Of a DNA stretch of 64,000 nucleotides, positions 17,710 to 27,355 are shown piece after piece (position 1 is the stretch's first letter; each line of letters opens with the position of its first letter). The translations under genes were made by a program, and so were the position numbers. The notes beneath the pieces were generated by a model. The model made no database searches. It worked only from the letters and a program-made list of their open reading frames with translations, and was not told the origin of the DNA. Source of the DNA: Pseudomonas hunanensis (lineage in GTDB: Bacteria; Pseudomonadota; Gammaproteobacteria; Pseudomonadales; Pseudomonadaceae); assembly GCF_013393325.1 (NCBI RefSeq), contig NZ_QJRC01000094.1, positions 186,001 to 250,000 on the forward strand, read 5' to 3'.

Positions 17710-18689
17710 TGTTTGGCCTGATCAAGACGTGGAAAGCCCTGGAGGCCCGGGGCATCATGGGTATCAACCGGCGCAACGCGGACTACGTGTTGAAGTACAA
17801 CAAGCGCCACCTGTACCCGATCGTCGACGACAAGATCATCACCAAGGAGCGTGCCCTGGCGGCCGGCATCCATGTGCCGGAAATGTACGGCATCATCGAG
17901 ACCGAAAAAGAGATCGAGAAGCTCGATCAGATCATTGGCGGGCGCAACGATTTCGTCATCAAGCCGGCACAGGGCGCCGGCGGTGACGGCATCCTGGTGA
18001 TCGCCGACCGCTTCGAAGACCGCTACCGCACGGTGTCGGGCAAGATCATCAGCCATGAGGAAATCGAGCACCAGATTTCCAGCATCCTCACTGGCCTGTA
18101 CTCGCTCGGCGGGCACCGCGACCGCGCGCTGATCGAGTACCGGGTGACCCCGGACCAAATCTTCAAGAGCATCAGCTACGAAGGCGTGCCGGATATCCGC
18201 ATCATCGTGCTGATGGGCTACCCGGTAATGGCCATGCTGCGCCTGCCAACCCGCCAGTCCGGTGGCAAGGCCAACCTGCACCAGGGCGCCATTGGTGTGG
18301 GTGTGGACCTGGCCACCGGCGTGACCCTGCGTGGCACCTGGCTGAACAACATCATCAGCAAACACCCGGACACCACCAATGCGGTGGACGGCGTGCAGCT
18401 GCCGAACTGGGACGGTTTCATGAAGCTGGCCGCCGGCTGTTACGAGCTGTGCGGCTTGGGCTACATTGGCGTGGACATGGTGCTGGACCAGGAAAAGGGG
18501 CCGTTGATTCTGGAGCTCAATGCCCGCCCGGGACTGAACATCCAGATTGCCAACGACTGCGGTTTGACCCAGCGTACCCATGCCATCGAGGCGCATATCG
18601 AAGCGCTGGCCAAGGACGGCGTGACCGAGGATGCCGAGCAGCGGGTACGGGTCGCGCAAGGGCTGTTTGGGCACGTACCCAACCGCTGA
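17709..18689 (+). CDS. Alpha-L-glutamate ligase-like protein (ATP-grasp)
   Basis: A 326-residue ATP-grasp enzyme of the RimK-like amidoligase group. The ATP-binding lysine and glycine loop are in FVIKPAQGAGGDGILVI (about residues 85-101), and the Mg2+ ligands in LELNARPGLNIQIAN near residue 275. It has no signal peptide and is cytoplasmic. Such enzymes add amino acids, often glutamate, to a carboxyl group using ATP; the acceptor here is unknown. It is the third gene of the operon, translationally coupled to the transglutaminase-7TM gene (TGATG). A GGGGCTGC palindrome 9 bases after the stop probably ends the transcript. Confidence 0.88.
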   Translation: MFGLIKTWKALEARGIMGINRRNADYVLKYNKRHLYPIVDDKIITKERALAAGIHVPEMYGIIETEKEIEKLDQIIGGRNDFVIKPAQGAGGDGILVIADRFEDRYRTVSGKIISHEEIEHQISSILTGLYSLGGHRDRALIEYRVTPDQIFKSISYEGVPDIRIIVLMGYPVMAMLRLPTRQSGGKANLHQGAIGVGVDLATGVTLRGTWLNNIISKHPDTTNAVDGVQLPNWDGFMKLAAGCYELCGLGYIGVDMVLDQEKGPLILELNARPGLNIQIANDCGLTQRTHAIEAHIEALAKDGVTEDAEQRVRVAQGLFGHVPNR

Positions 18690-18697
18690 GATACCGG

Positions 18698-18716
18698 GGG
18701 GCTGCATTGCAGCCCC
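18698..18716. repeat. GGGGCTGC-N3-GCAGCCCC palindrome, end of ATP-grasp operon
   Basis: A perfect 8-base inverted repeat with loop ATT lies directly after the ligase gene. It is identical in its arms to 8472-8490 and 21009-21027. No T-run follows. Confidence 0.65.
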
Positions 18717-18843
18717 TAATGCAGGATCAGCCTTGTGCTGCGAATGGGCCAAACACAATGTTGAATGTCGCGCCCAGTGCTAGGCGCTTTTCCTACACAG
18801 GTCTACAATCGCCCTCCTCGCTTTTACATCGCCGTCCACACTG

Positions 18844-20187
18844 ATGCCGACCTGTACGCTTTACCCCCTGCCCTACCAGCCCGACCCTGCCGCCTATTTC
18901 GCCCGCCTGCGCCAGGCCCCCGGCGCAATTCTGCTCGACAGCGCCCGCCCTGGCGCCGAACGCGGCCGCTTCGACCTGCTCAGCGCCTGGCCGCTGCAAC
19001 AGTTGCGAGCGCACCCGCACGAAGAAGGCCGCGCCTTCCTTCAGCGCCTGCGGGTCGGCCTGGCTCAACTGGGTTACGCCGACTTGCCCGACGGTGTAGA
19101 ACTGCCCTTCTCCGGCGGCCTGATCGGCTACCTGAGCTATGACTTCGGACGCCGCCTAGAACACCTGCCAAGCCATGCCGTGGACGACCTCGGCCTGCCA
19201 GACGCCCAACTGGGCCTGTACGCTTGGGCATTGGTCAGCGACCATCTGCTCGGCACCAGCCAACTGGTGTTTCACCCAAACCTGGCAGCTGACGAACGCC
19301 AACGCCTGATCAGCCTGTTCCAAGGCGAAATCAACGCCGAAGCCGGCGAGTTCCAGCTGCTCGCGCCGATGGCCGGCGACCTGCAGCCCGAGCAGTACAA
19401 AGCAGCCTTTGACCAGGTACAACGCTACATCCAGGCCGGTGACTGCTACCAGATCAACCTCACCCAACGCTTCCGCGCGCCCTGCCAGGGCGACCCGTGG
19501 CGCGCCTACCAGGCCCTGCGCCAGGCCTGCCCAACGCCGTTCTCCGGCTACCAGCAACTGGCCGACGGCAGCGCCTTACTGAGCTTTTCGCCTGAACGCT
19601 TCATTCGCGTCAACCAGGGCCAGGTGGAAACCCGACCCATCAAGGGCACCCGCCCACGCGCCAGCGACCCGACCGAAGACACGCGCAATGCCGAAGAGTT
19701 GCTGCACAGCCCCAAGGACCGCTCGGAAAACCTGATGATCGTCGACCTGCTGCGCAACGATTTGGGGCGCACCTGCAAAATCGGTTCAGTGCAGGTACCG
19801 GAGCTGTTCAGCCTGGAGAGCTACCCCAACGTCCACCACCTGGTCAGCAGCATCACCGGCCAGCTGGCCAGCGACAAGGACGCGCTGGACCTGATCGGCG
19901 ACAGCTTCCCCGGCGGCTCGATCACCGGTGCACCGAAAATCCGCGCCATGCAGATCATCGACGAGCTGGAGCCATCGCGCCGTGCGCTGTACTGCGGCTC
20001 TCTGCTGTATGTGGATGTGCGCGGCGAGATGGACAGCTCCATCGCCATTCGCAGCCTGCTGGTCAAGGACGGCCAGGTCAGTTGCTGGGGCGGCGGCGCG
20101 GTGGTAGCCGACTCCGAGTGGCAGGCCGAATATGAAGAGTCGATCGCCAAAGTGCGGGTGCTGATGCAAACCTTGCAGGGCTTGTGA
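18844..20187 (+). CDS. pabB: Aminodeoxychorismate synthase component I
   Basis: A 447-residue chorismate-binding enzyme. PabB with PabA makes 4-amino-4-deoxychorismate from chorismate and glutamine for folate synthesis. Chorismate-family motifs are PIKGTRPR (about residue 265), KDRSENLMIVDLLRNDLG (about 290) and GSITGAPKIRAMQIIDELE (about 358). The N-terminal half is the less conserved anthranilate synthase-like part. Length, and the absence of a trpG-like neighbour, favour PabB over TrpE. It is followed by cysH in the same direction after an 79-base gap, so the two are not obviously one operon. TACAAT near 18804 could be its -10 box. Confidence 0.93.
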   Translation: MPTCTLYPLPYQPDPAAYFARLRQAPGAILLDSARPGAERGRFDLLSAWPLQQLRAHPHEEGRAFLQRLRVGLAQLGYADLPDGVELPFSGGLIGYLSYDFGRRLEHLPSHAVDDLGLPDAQLGLYAWALVSDHLLGTSQLVFHPNLAADERQRLISLFQGEINAEAGEFQLLAPMAGDLQPEQYKAAFDQVQRYIQAGDCYQINLTQRFRAPCQGDPWRAYQALRQACPTPFSGYQQLADGSALLSFSPERFIRVNQGQVETRPIKGTRPRASDPTEDTRNAEELLHSPKDRSENLMIVDLLRNDLGRTCKIGSVQVPELFSLESYPNVHHLVSSITGQLASDKDALDLIGDSFPGGSITGAPKIRAMQIIDELEPSRRALYCGSLLYVDVRGEMDSSIAIRSLLVKDGQVSCWGGGAVVADSEWQAEYEESIAKVRVLMQTLQGL

Positions 20188-20266
20188 GTCCGTCTAGCCC
20201 GCGTTTTTTTGTTACCATCACCTCATTACGAGCGCACAGCGCCACAGCCAAGATGGAAACCGCCTG

Positions 20267-21001
20267 ATGAGCCAACCCTTCGACGTCGCCGCCCTGGCCG
20301 CGACCTACGCCAACAAGTCCCCACAGGACATTCTCAAGCTCGCGTTCGAGCATTTTGGTGATGACCTGTGGATCTCCTTCAGCGGCGCCGAGGACGTGGT
20401 GCTGGTCGACATGGCCTGGAAGCTGAACAAGCAAGTCAAGGTGTTCAGCCTCGACACCGGTCGCCTGCACCCGGAGACCTACCGGTTCATCGACCAGGTA
20501 CGCGAGCAGTACAACCTGCCGATCGAAATCCTCAGCCCTGATCGGGCCAAGCTCGACCCGTTCGTCAAGGAAAAGGGCCTGTTCAGCTTCTACAAGGATG
20601 GCCATGGGGAGTGCTGCGGCATTCGCAAGATCGAGCCGTTGCGCCGCAAGTTGGCCACCGTCAGCGCTTGGGCTACCGGCCAGCGCCGCGACCAGAGCCC
20701 GGGCACCCGCAGCCAGGTGGCGGCACTGGAAATCGACAGTGCCTTCTCCACCCCTGAACGTACGCTGTACAAGTTCAACCCGCTGGCGCAGATGAGCAGT
20801 GAAGAGGTGTGGGGCTATATCCGCATGCTTGAACTGCCGTACAACAGCCTGCATGAGCGCGGCTTCATCAGCATTGGTTGCGAGCCGTGCACCCGGCCGG
20901 TGCTGCCGAACCAGCATGAGCGTGAAGGGCGTTGGTGGTGGGAAGAGTCGACGCAGAAGGAATGCGGGTTGCACGCGGGCAACCTGATCAGCAAGGCTTG
21001 A
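20267..21001 (+). CDS. cysH: Adenylyl-sulfate (APS) reductase, [4Fe-4S] type
   Basis: A 244-residue assimilatory sulfonucleotide reductase that reduces APS to sulfite with thioredoxin. Two cysteine pairs, GECCGIRK (about residues 139-140) and GCEPCTRP (about 205-208), are the ligands of the [4Fe-4S] cluster that marks APS reductases rather than PAPS reductases. The catalytic cysteine is in the C-terminal KECGLH. The [10 protein letters not shown] loop and [10 protein letters not shown] segment bind the nucleotide. It is convergent with cysB, the regulator of cysteine genes, with a palindrome between them. Confidence 0.95.
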   Translation: MSQPFDVAALAATYANKSPQDILKLAFEHFGDDLWISFSGAEDVVLVDMAWKLNKQVKVFSLDTGRLHPETYRFIDQVREQYNLPIEILSPDRAKLDPFVKEKGLFSFYKDGHGECCGIRKIEPLRRKLATVSAWATGQRRDQSPGTRSQVAALEIDSAFSTPERTLYKFNPLAQMSSEEVWGYIRMLELPYNSLHERGFISIGCEPCTRPVLPNQHEREGRWWWEESTQKECGLHAGNLISKA

Positions 21002-21008
21002 AATAGCC

Positions 21009-21027
21009 GGGGCTGCTATGCAGCCCC
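21009..21027. terminator. GGGGCTGC-N3-GCAGCCCC palindrome between convergent cysH and cysB
   Basis: A perfect 8-base inverted repeat with loop TAT lies between the stop codons of cysH and cysB. It lacks a T-run, but its position fits a two-way terminator or mRNA end protector. It shares its arms with two other copies in the window. Confidence 0.6.
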
Positions 21028-21039
21028 AGCATTCTTGAA

Positions 21040-22074
<1,035 letters not shown>

Positions 22075-22143
22075 TTAGTGGTTCTGAAAATAAATCTAGA
22101 ACTATTTTGTTACGCGCCAGCCGGAAATGGCCTACAGCCATCT

Positions 22144-22641
22144 TCATGTTTTCCTACGCCCCAGGTGCTGCGCCAAAGGCACCATGTACACCGGCACCGG
22201 CGACAATTGCAGCAGCCGCACCGCCGTGCGCCCCAGCGGTACATCTACCCCGGCACCGGCGCTGTGGCTACCGAATATCAACAGGTCGACGCTTAGCCGC
22301 TGCGCCTGGTCGAGAATCACTTGGGCCGGGTCGCCCTGCCGTACCCGCACGGCTCTGATCACCGCCAGATCGGCTTCTTCACCTAGCTCGTCGCGAAAGC
22401 TTTCCAGCACCCGCTGCTCTATATTCGCCATCACCGTGTTCACACCTTGGCTATGCAACTGGTCGAGCGTCTGCTCATCGAGGTAGCTTTGCAGGAGGGA
22501 TTCGGCGAACTGGCCCATCGGCTCTACCGCGTGAATCACATACAATTCGGCGTTGAACGTGCGCGCCAACGCCAGCGCGTGCTGCATCACGAAAGGGGCG
22601 TAGACACCGAGGTCGGTGGCGTACAGCATGGAGCGGATCAT
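22144..22641 (-). CDS. Universal stress protein (UspA family)
   Basis: A 165-residue single-domain UspA-fold protein (MIRSMLYATDLGVYAPFV start, VDLLIFGSHSAG near residue 125). The nucleotide-binding glycine loop GSHSAGAGVDVPLG is only a partial match to the G-x2-G-x9-G-S/T pattern, so ATP binding is uncertain. The start at 22641 has a strong ribosome binding site (GGAGG, 5 bases upstream). It is a single gene between cysB and the ketopantoate reductase-like gene, with a long hairpin on its upstream side. No specific stress can be named. Confidence 0.85.
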   Translation of the reverse strand: MIRSMLYATDLGVYAPFVMQHALALARTFNAELYVIHAVEPMGQFAESLLQSYLDEQTLDQLHSQGVNTVMANIEQRVLESFRDELGEEADLAVIRAVRVRQGDPAQVILDQAQRLSVDLLIFGSHSAGAGVDVPLGRTAVRLLQLSPVPVYMVPLAQHLGRRKT

Positions 22642-22684
22642 TCGACCTCCTCGACTGCCGCAGCGGCAGAGCAAGCTTCAGCTT

Positions 22685-22726
22685 AGCAGCGCGCCGGATG
22701 CACGCTTTGCCGTCCGGCGCGCTGCT
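22685..22726. terminator. 14-bp hairpin between the reductase gene and usp
   Basis: AGCAGCGCGCCGGA (22685-22698) is perfectly inverted at 22713-22726 with a 14-base loop. It follows the minus-strand reductase gene and precedes usp, and probably separates the two units. There is no T-run. Confidence 0.55.
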
Positions 22727-22777
22727 GGCGTGGGCTGGAGCGACCCACAGCGAGTGCCGCCAAGGCCGAAGCCGCCT

Positions 22778-23725
22778 TCAGTGGGGCCGATTACTGCTGT
22801 CGATGAAACTCAGCGCCTGATACAGCATCTCCATGCGTGGCAGGCTGCACCCCGCCGCCCGAGCGCGTGCCAGCGGCTCGGCATAGATAGCCTGCAGTTC
22901 AAGGGGGCGCTGGTGGGCATGGTCGTGGTACATGCTCGGCCAGTAGTCGGGCATGCGCTCGGTCACCTGGAACAAGTGCTCGGCGTAGCCCTCCGGTAAC
23001 ACATGGCCACAGGCTTCCGCCCCCTGCACCACCTCGGCCATCAAGGCCTGGATCAGCTCGCGACTATGGCGCTCGGCCATCAGCGGCGTGGTGCTCGCCC
23101 CCAGCAGCACCGACAGGCCGTTGTAAGGCACGTTCCACACCAACTTCTGCCAGCGAGCCTGGGCCAGGTTCGGCATGGCCTGCGAATCGATGCCCGCGGC
23201 CTGGAACAACCCGGCGCCTTCCGCGACCAGCGCGGCGCCACCATCAATGGCCGGCCCGCTGTGGTACCCCAGATTGACCGCACCTAGAGCCTGGTGACGG
23301 ATTACACCCGGTGCCTGGCGATTGACACAGATGAAGCACAGGCCGCCAAGCAGATGCATGTCGCTGCGCAAGGCCGAGCGCAACTGTTCCTCCACACCCA
23401 GGCCATTCTGCAACAGCACCACCTTGGCGCCGGGCGCAGCGGCCTGGACGATCAACGGCGCAAGCTGCGCGTTGCTGGTGGCCTTGGCGCCGATCAGCAG
23501 CCAGTCACACGGCGGCATGTCGGCGGCATTGACGTAAGCCTGCACCTTCATTTGCAGCGTGCCATGCACGGCACTGTCCAGGCTAAGCCCCTGCTCGCGA
23601 ACGGCCTGATACTCGCTGCGCAGCAGAAAATGCACATCGAAACCGGCCCGGGCCAGCATCAACCCATAAAAGCCGCCAATGGCGCCACTGCCGATGATGC
23701 CGATGCGCGGGGTGTTCGAATCCAT
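22778..23725 (-). CDS. Putative 2-dehydropantoate 2-reductase (ApbA/PanE family)
   Basis: A 315-residue two-domain NADPH-dependent dehydrogenase. The Rossmann loop GIIGSGAIGGFYG is at residues 8-20 and the ketopantoate reductase helix with the conserved lysine is at WQKLVWNVPYNGL (about residue 190). The family reduces 2-dehydropantoate to pantoate for pantothenate and CoA synthesis, but pseudomonads carry several paralogues, some acting on other 2-oxoacids, so the symbol panE is withheld. It is a single gene; no pantothenate genes are near. Confidence 0.85.
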   Translation of the reverse strand: MDSNTPRIGIIGSGAIGGFYGLMLARAGFDVHFLLRSEYQAVREQGLSLDSAVHGTLQMKVQAYVNAADMPPCDWLLIGAKATSNAQLAPLIVQAAAPGAKVVLLQNGLGVEEQLRSALRSDMHLLGGLCFICVNRQAPGVIRHQALGAVNLGYHSGPAIDGGAALVAEGAGLFQAAGIDSQAMPNLAQARWQKLVWNVPYNGLSVLLGASTTPLMAERHSRELIQALMAEVVQGAEACGHVLPEGYAEHLFQVTERMPDYWPSMYHDHAHQRPLELQAIYAEPLARARAAGCSLPRMEMLYQALSFIDSSNRPH

Positions 23726-23957
23726 GCCAATCTCCAGCTATAGGGTCAGCCCTCTTTTTACACAGGTTGAGACGCGCTGGGCAGCCCATTCGCGCGCAAC
23801 CCCCTCGAACAGGGAAAAACCCCACAATGACTGGGCTTAGCCCATTGTCGCGCCACCTGTAACGCGCTAAGGTTCGGCTCCCCGCTGCGATTATTCTTGC
23901 TGCTGGGCCGCACGGGGATTGTTGGCGGCCGGCACCCGTGACCTGACGAGTAACACG

Positions 23958-25034
23958 ATGGCTGATTTACCGATCGATGACTTGAACGTTGCCTCCAACG
24001 AGACCCTGATCACCCCTGATCAGCTCAAGAAGGAAATCCCCCTCAGCGCCAAGGCCCTGCAGACCGTGACTGCCGGCCGTGAAGTGGTGCGCAATATTCT
24101 CGACGGCAAGGACCATCGCCTGTTCGTCGTGGTCGGCCCTTGCTCGATCCACGACATCAAGGCCGCCCACGAGTATGCCGAGCGCCTGAAAGTGCTGGCC
24201 GAAGAAGTGTCCGATACGCTGTACCTGGTCATGCGCGTGTACTTCGAAAAGCCACGCACCACCGTCGGCTGGAAAGGCCTGATCAACGACCCATACCTGG
24301 ATGACTCGTTCAAGATCCAGGACGGCCTGCACATCGGCCGCCAGCTGCTGCTGGACCTGGCTGAAATGGGCCTGCCGACTGCCACCGAGGCGCTCGACCC
24401 GATTTCCCCGCAGTACCTGCAAGACCTTATCAGCTGGTCGGCCATTGGTGCTCGCACCACCGAGTCGCAAACCCACCGCGAGATGGCCTCGGGCTTGTCC
24501 TCGGCGGTCGGCTTCAAGAACGGCACCGACGGCGGCCTGACCGTTGCCATCAACGCTTTGCAGTCGGTGTCCAAGCCGCATCGCTTCCTGGGTATCAACC
24601 AGGAAGGCGGTGTATCGATCGTTACCACCAAGGGCAACCCTTACGGCCACGTGGTACTGCGCGGCGGCAACGGCAAGCCGAACTACGACTCGGTCAGCGT
24701 TGCCCTGTGCGAACAGGACCTGGCCAAGGCCAAGATCAAGGCCAACATCATGGTCGACTGCAGCCATGCCAATTCCAACAAGGACCCGGCCCTGCAACCG
24801 CTGGTCATGGAAAACGTTGCCAACCAGATCCTCGAAGGCAACCAGTCGATCATCGGCCTGATGGTCGAAAGCCACCTGAACTGGGGCTGCCAGTCGATAC
24901 CGAAAAACCTGGACGAGCTGCAGTATGGTGTGTCGATCACCGACGCCTGCATCGACTGGTCGGCTACCGAGAAGACCCTGCGCAGCATGCGTACCAAGCT
25001 GAAAGATGTGCTGCCGCAGCGCAAGCGCGGCTAA
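23958..25034 (+). CDS. aroF: 3-deoxy-7-phosphoheptulonate synthase, class I (DAHP synthase)
   Basis: A 358-residue AroF/G/H-type enzyme that joins phosphoenolpyruvate and erythrose 4-phosphate in the first step of the shikimate pathway. Signature segments are VVVGPCSIHD (about residue 58; Cys binds the metal), RVYFEKPRTTVGWKGL, GARTTESQTHR and MVDCSHANSNKD. The start at 23958 gives the normal family N-terminus; the longer frame to 23919 lacks support. Which aromatic amino acid inhibits it cannot be read from sequence, and pseudomonads have more than one isoenzyme. A strong terminator follows. Confidence 0.93.
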   Translation: MADLPIDDLNVASNETLITPDQLKKEIPLSAKALQTVTAGREVVRNILDGKDHRLFVVVGPCSIHDIKAAHEYAERLKVLAEEVSDTLYLVMRVYFEKPRTTVGWKGLINDPYLDDSFKIQDGLHIGRQLLLDLAEMGLPTATEALDPISPQYLQDLISWSAIGARTTESQTHREMASGLSSAVGFKNGTDGGLTVAINALQSVSKPHRFLGINQEGGVSIVTTKGNPYGHVVLRGGNGKPNYDSVSVALCEQDLAKAKIKANIMVDCSHANSNKDPALQPLVMENVANQILEGNQSIIGLMVESHLNWGCQSIPKNLDELQYGVSITDACIDWSATEKTLRSMRTKLKDVLPQRKRG

Positions 25035-25049
25035 GCATTGCAACAACGA

Positions 25050-25076
25050 AAAACGCCGGGCAATGCCCGGCGTTTT
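25050..25076. terminator. Terminator after DAHP synthase gene
   Basis: AAAACGCCGGGC and its exact complement flank loop AAT and end in a T-run. It lies between the convergent DAHP synthase and GNAT genes. Confidence 0.9.
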
Positions 25077-25092
25077 GGTGTCTGGTGCCTGC

Positions 25093-25374
25093 TCAGGCTT
25101 TGCTCGAATGCCGCTGCTGGCGCTCCATGTAGCGCTCCACATACGAGCAGGACGGAATCACCGTGTAGCCCATCTGCTCGGCGTACTCCAGGGCTCGTTC
25201 GGTCAAAGCGGCAGCGATCCCGCGGCCGCGCAGGGCGTTGGGCACGAAGGTGCGATAGATGTCCAGCGTCTGCTTGCCCAAATCCATGTACGTCAGATAG
25301 GCACGATGACCGTCCACGTTGGTCTCGAACTGATGACCCGCCTGGTCATGGTGGATGGTCAGCGCTTCGCTCAT
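25093..25374 (-). CDS. Small GNAT-fold N-acetyltransferase
   Basis: A 93-residue single-domain GNAT protein of the short NATD1/YjdJ-like type. The acetyl-CoA pyrophosphate loop is RGRGIAAAL (about residues 50-58), preceded by the strand IYRTFVPN and followed by GYTVIPSCSYVERYM. The start at 25374 follows AAGGAG with five bases spacing, which rules out the much longer in-frame extension. The substrate is unknown. It is convergent with the DAHP synthase gene and a single-gene unit. Confidence 0.85.
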   Translation of the reverse strand: MSEALTIHHDQAGHQFETNVDGHRAYLTYMDLGKQTLDIYRTFVPNALRGRGIAAALTERALEYAEQMGYTVIPSCSYVERYMERQQRHSSKA

Positions 25375-25681
25375 CACTACTCCTTGCAGGTCTTCTCGGC
25401 AGACCCATACCTTAACCGATGGTTGTTTATCCGGCACAGAATCTCTACGCCACCTGTTGCCCCTTCGACCACTGGACGATTGTAATCGTTCGGATCCTCT
25501 GGCACTCACAAGATAGTAGGCGCCGCGAGCGTGATTGCTCAAGGTGGCGGCGGTTAAAAATGGCCAAAATGGCATCAGGGCGACTTTCCCCATCCCACCC
25601 AACAGCCGCCGGATGTTCTAGGGCTTAAGACGCTGAGGGACAGTTAAAGTCACCCTTAGTTCAACAAAAAAGTTCCTGTAC

Positions 25682-25764
25682 TACAATCGCTTGCGAACCC
25701 TGCACGTTTTTTTCACAGAAGCGTCGCAAATCTTGTCGGCGCAGGGTCAAGCAACATTTTTTTT
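25682..25764 (+). ncRNA. Candidate small RNA or terminated leader upstream of oprI
   Basis: TACAAT (25682-25687) with TTCAAC 16 bases upstream makes a possible promoter. Downstream, CTTG-bulge-ACCCTGC (25690-25703) pairs with GCAGGGT-CAAG (25741-25751) and is followed at 25757-25764 by a run of eight Ts, an intrinsic-terminator shape. The product would be about 70 bases. It lies within the 506-base gene-free gap 25375-25880, whose first part (25375-25640) holds nothing I can identify. Not matched to any known small RNA from memory. Confidence 0.35.
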
Positions 25765-25771
25765 GCAGTTC

Positions 25772-25813
25772 TTGCGCTCGGTCAGTTTACTTACTACAAG
25801 TAATGGGTACTAT
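25772..25813 (+). promoter_or_regulatory. Possible oprI promoter region
   Basis: Two overlapping sigma-70-like pairs can be drawn: TTGCGC-17-TACAAG (25772-25800) and TTTACT-16-TACTAT (25786-25813). T-rich tracts lie just upstream and could act as UP elements for this highly expressed gene. Which pair is used is not decidable by eye. Confidence 0.35.
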
Positions 25814-25880
25814 GTACGCCGGCCAGTTTCTCTTTCCTGAGAGATGGCTATTTAATAGAAAGTCCTTGAAGGGGAACACG

Positions 25881-26132
25881 ATGAACAACGTTCTGAAATT
25901 CTCTGCTCTGGCTCTGGCCGCAGTTCTGGCTACCGGTTGCAGCAGCGTATCCAAAGAAACCGAAGCTCGTCTGACTGCGACTGAAGACGCAGCAGCTCGC
26001 GCTCAAGCTCGTGCTGACGAAGCCTACCGTAAGGCTGACGACGCACTGGCAGCCGCTCAGAAGGCTCAGCAGACCGCTGACGAAGCCAACGAGCGCGCTC
26101 TGCGTATGCTGGACAAAGCCAGCCGCAAGTAA
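25881..26132 (+). CDS. oprI: Major outer membrane lipoprotein OprI
   Basis: An 83-residue murein lipoprotein, the Pseudomonas counterpart of Braun's Lpp. The lipobox is LATG-C with lipid-modified Cys20. The mature part is alanine-rich heptad-repeat coiled coil (trimeric in this family), and the protein ends ASRK, with the terminal lysine that can be joined to peptidoglycan. The start at 25881 follows AAGGGG. Codons are strongly biased to GCT, CTG and CGT, typical of very high expression. A strong terminator follows and an L,D-transpeptidase gene faces it, a partner that could make the covalent link. Confidence 0.96.
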   Translation: MNNVLKFSALALAAVLATGCSSVSKETEARLTATEDAAARAQARADEAYRKADDALAAAQKAQQTADEANERALRMLDKASRK

Positions 26133-26153
26133 TAATCCTCACGGATTGTTAAG

Positions 26154-26183
26154 AAGCCGACCCACTTGTGGGTCGGCTTTTTT
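26154..26183 (+). terminator. oprI terminator
   Basis: AAGCCGACCCA and TGGGTCGGCTT form an 11-base perfect stem around CTTG and run into a T-tract, 22 bases past the oprI stop. Confidence 0.92.
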
Positions 26184-26264
26184 ATTGCCTGTGAAACGGG
26201 CAAACACGTCAGGCGGGTACGAAAAGGCCTGCACTAAGGCAGGCCCGGGTGTGTCGCGATTACC

Positions 26265-27242
26265 TTACTGCAGTTCGGGCGGAATGCTCGTAACCATTGG
26301 TGTGCCACCCTGGTTTTCCACGGGCACGGCAATTTCTACCGGCATGCCATCTTCTGCAGCCACCACGTCTCGCACCATGTCCCAGTTCATGCGCAGGTTA
26401 TTGGCCAGGTCTTCGCGCTTGAGCAAGGCATTGATAACGGCGGTGTGTTTGTCCACCACTGACGGGTTACCCTGGTCATCCAGCGGCGTGTGTGCCTCAA
26501 GATAGACCTTGCCGCCACTGATACCAAACTTGTACGGCTCGTTGATGATGCGTACCGGAGTACCCACCGGCACCATCTTCGACAGTTCCAGCACGTTGTT
26601 GTTGAGCATGCGGAAGCAACCGTGGCTGGTACGCATGCCAATGCCGAACTTCTTGTTCGAACCGTGGATCAGGTAGCCCGGCACACCCAAGGTGAACTTG
26701 AACGGCCCCAGCGGGTTGTCCGGGCCAGCCGGCACCACGGCGGGCAGGATGTCACCGTCCGCTGCGTGCTCTTTGCGAATCGAGGCAGGCGGCGTCCAGG
26801 TCGGGTTTGGCGTCTTGGCAGTGATCTTGGTGTTGGCGATCGGCGAACCCCAACCCTCCCGGCCAATACCCAGCGGGAAGGTATGTACCACGTTCTGCCC
26901 TTTCGGGAAGTAATACAGGCGGTACTCGGCCAGGTTGATGACGATGCCTTCACGCGGGCCCGGCGGCAAGACGTAACGGGTCGGCAGGATGATTTCGGTG
27001 CCGGCGCCCGGCAGCCAGGGGTCGACGCCCGGGTTGGCGGCAATCATTTCCAGGTAGCCGAGGTCGTTGGCGGTGCCGATATCGGCGAACGTGTCCTCGT
27101 ACTTTGCCTTGATCACATGCACCTGGCCGACGATGTCTTCACCGGGCGGTGGCAGTGGCAGCTCCAGCGCAGCAGCGGGGCCCGCTACCAGCAGGGCGGC
27201 CAGGGACAGGCTACGGGTGACGGCAGGAAAGCGCGGCAACAT
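26265..27242 (-). CDS. L,D-transpeptidase (YkuD domain, ErfK/YbiS type)
   Basis: A 325-residue exported protein with a signal peptide (residues 1-25, ending AAA-LE), a LysM-like segment near residues 40-95 (VIKAKYEDTFADIG...AANPGVDPWLPGAG) and a YkuD catalytic domain (about 99-235). The active-site signature is seen as IHGSN followed by SHGCFRM with catalytic Cys near residue 210. These enzymes either cross-link peptidoglycan stems or attach Lpp-type lipoproteins to it. The neighbouring oprI makes the second role attractive, but Pseudomonas has several paralogues and this is inference. Confidence 0.9.
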   Translation of the reverse strand: MLPRFPAVTRSLSLAALLVAGPAAALELPLPPPGEDIVGQVHVIKAKYEDTFADIGTANDLGYLEMIAANPGVDPWLPGAGTEIILPTRYVLPPGPREGIVINLAEYRLYYFPKGQNVVHTFPLGIGREGWGSPIANTKITAKTPNPTWTPPASIRKEHAADGDILPAVVPAGPDNPLGPFKFTLGVPGYLIHGSNKKFGIGMRTSHGCFRMLNNNVLELSKMVPVGTPVRIINEPYKFGISGGKVYLEAHTPLDDQGNPSVVDKHTAVINALLKREDLANNLRMNWDMVRDVVAAEDGMPVEIAVPVENQGGTPMVTSIPPELQ

Positions 27243-27355
27243 CCGGTAAATCCTTCGAAAGGTGGGTCAAGAGGATCGATTGTACACCCGCGCCAGTGCA
27301 AGCGGGAGGCATTGGCGTCATGCAAGCGTTTCAGATGATGAAAGGTGCTTGCCGT

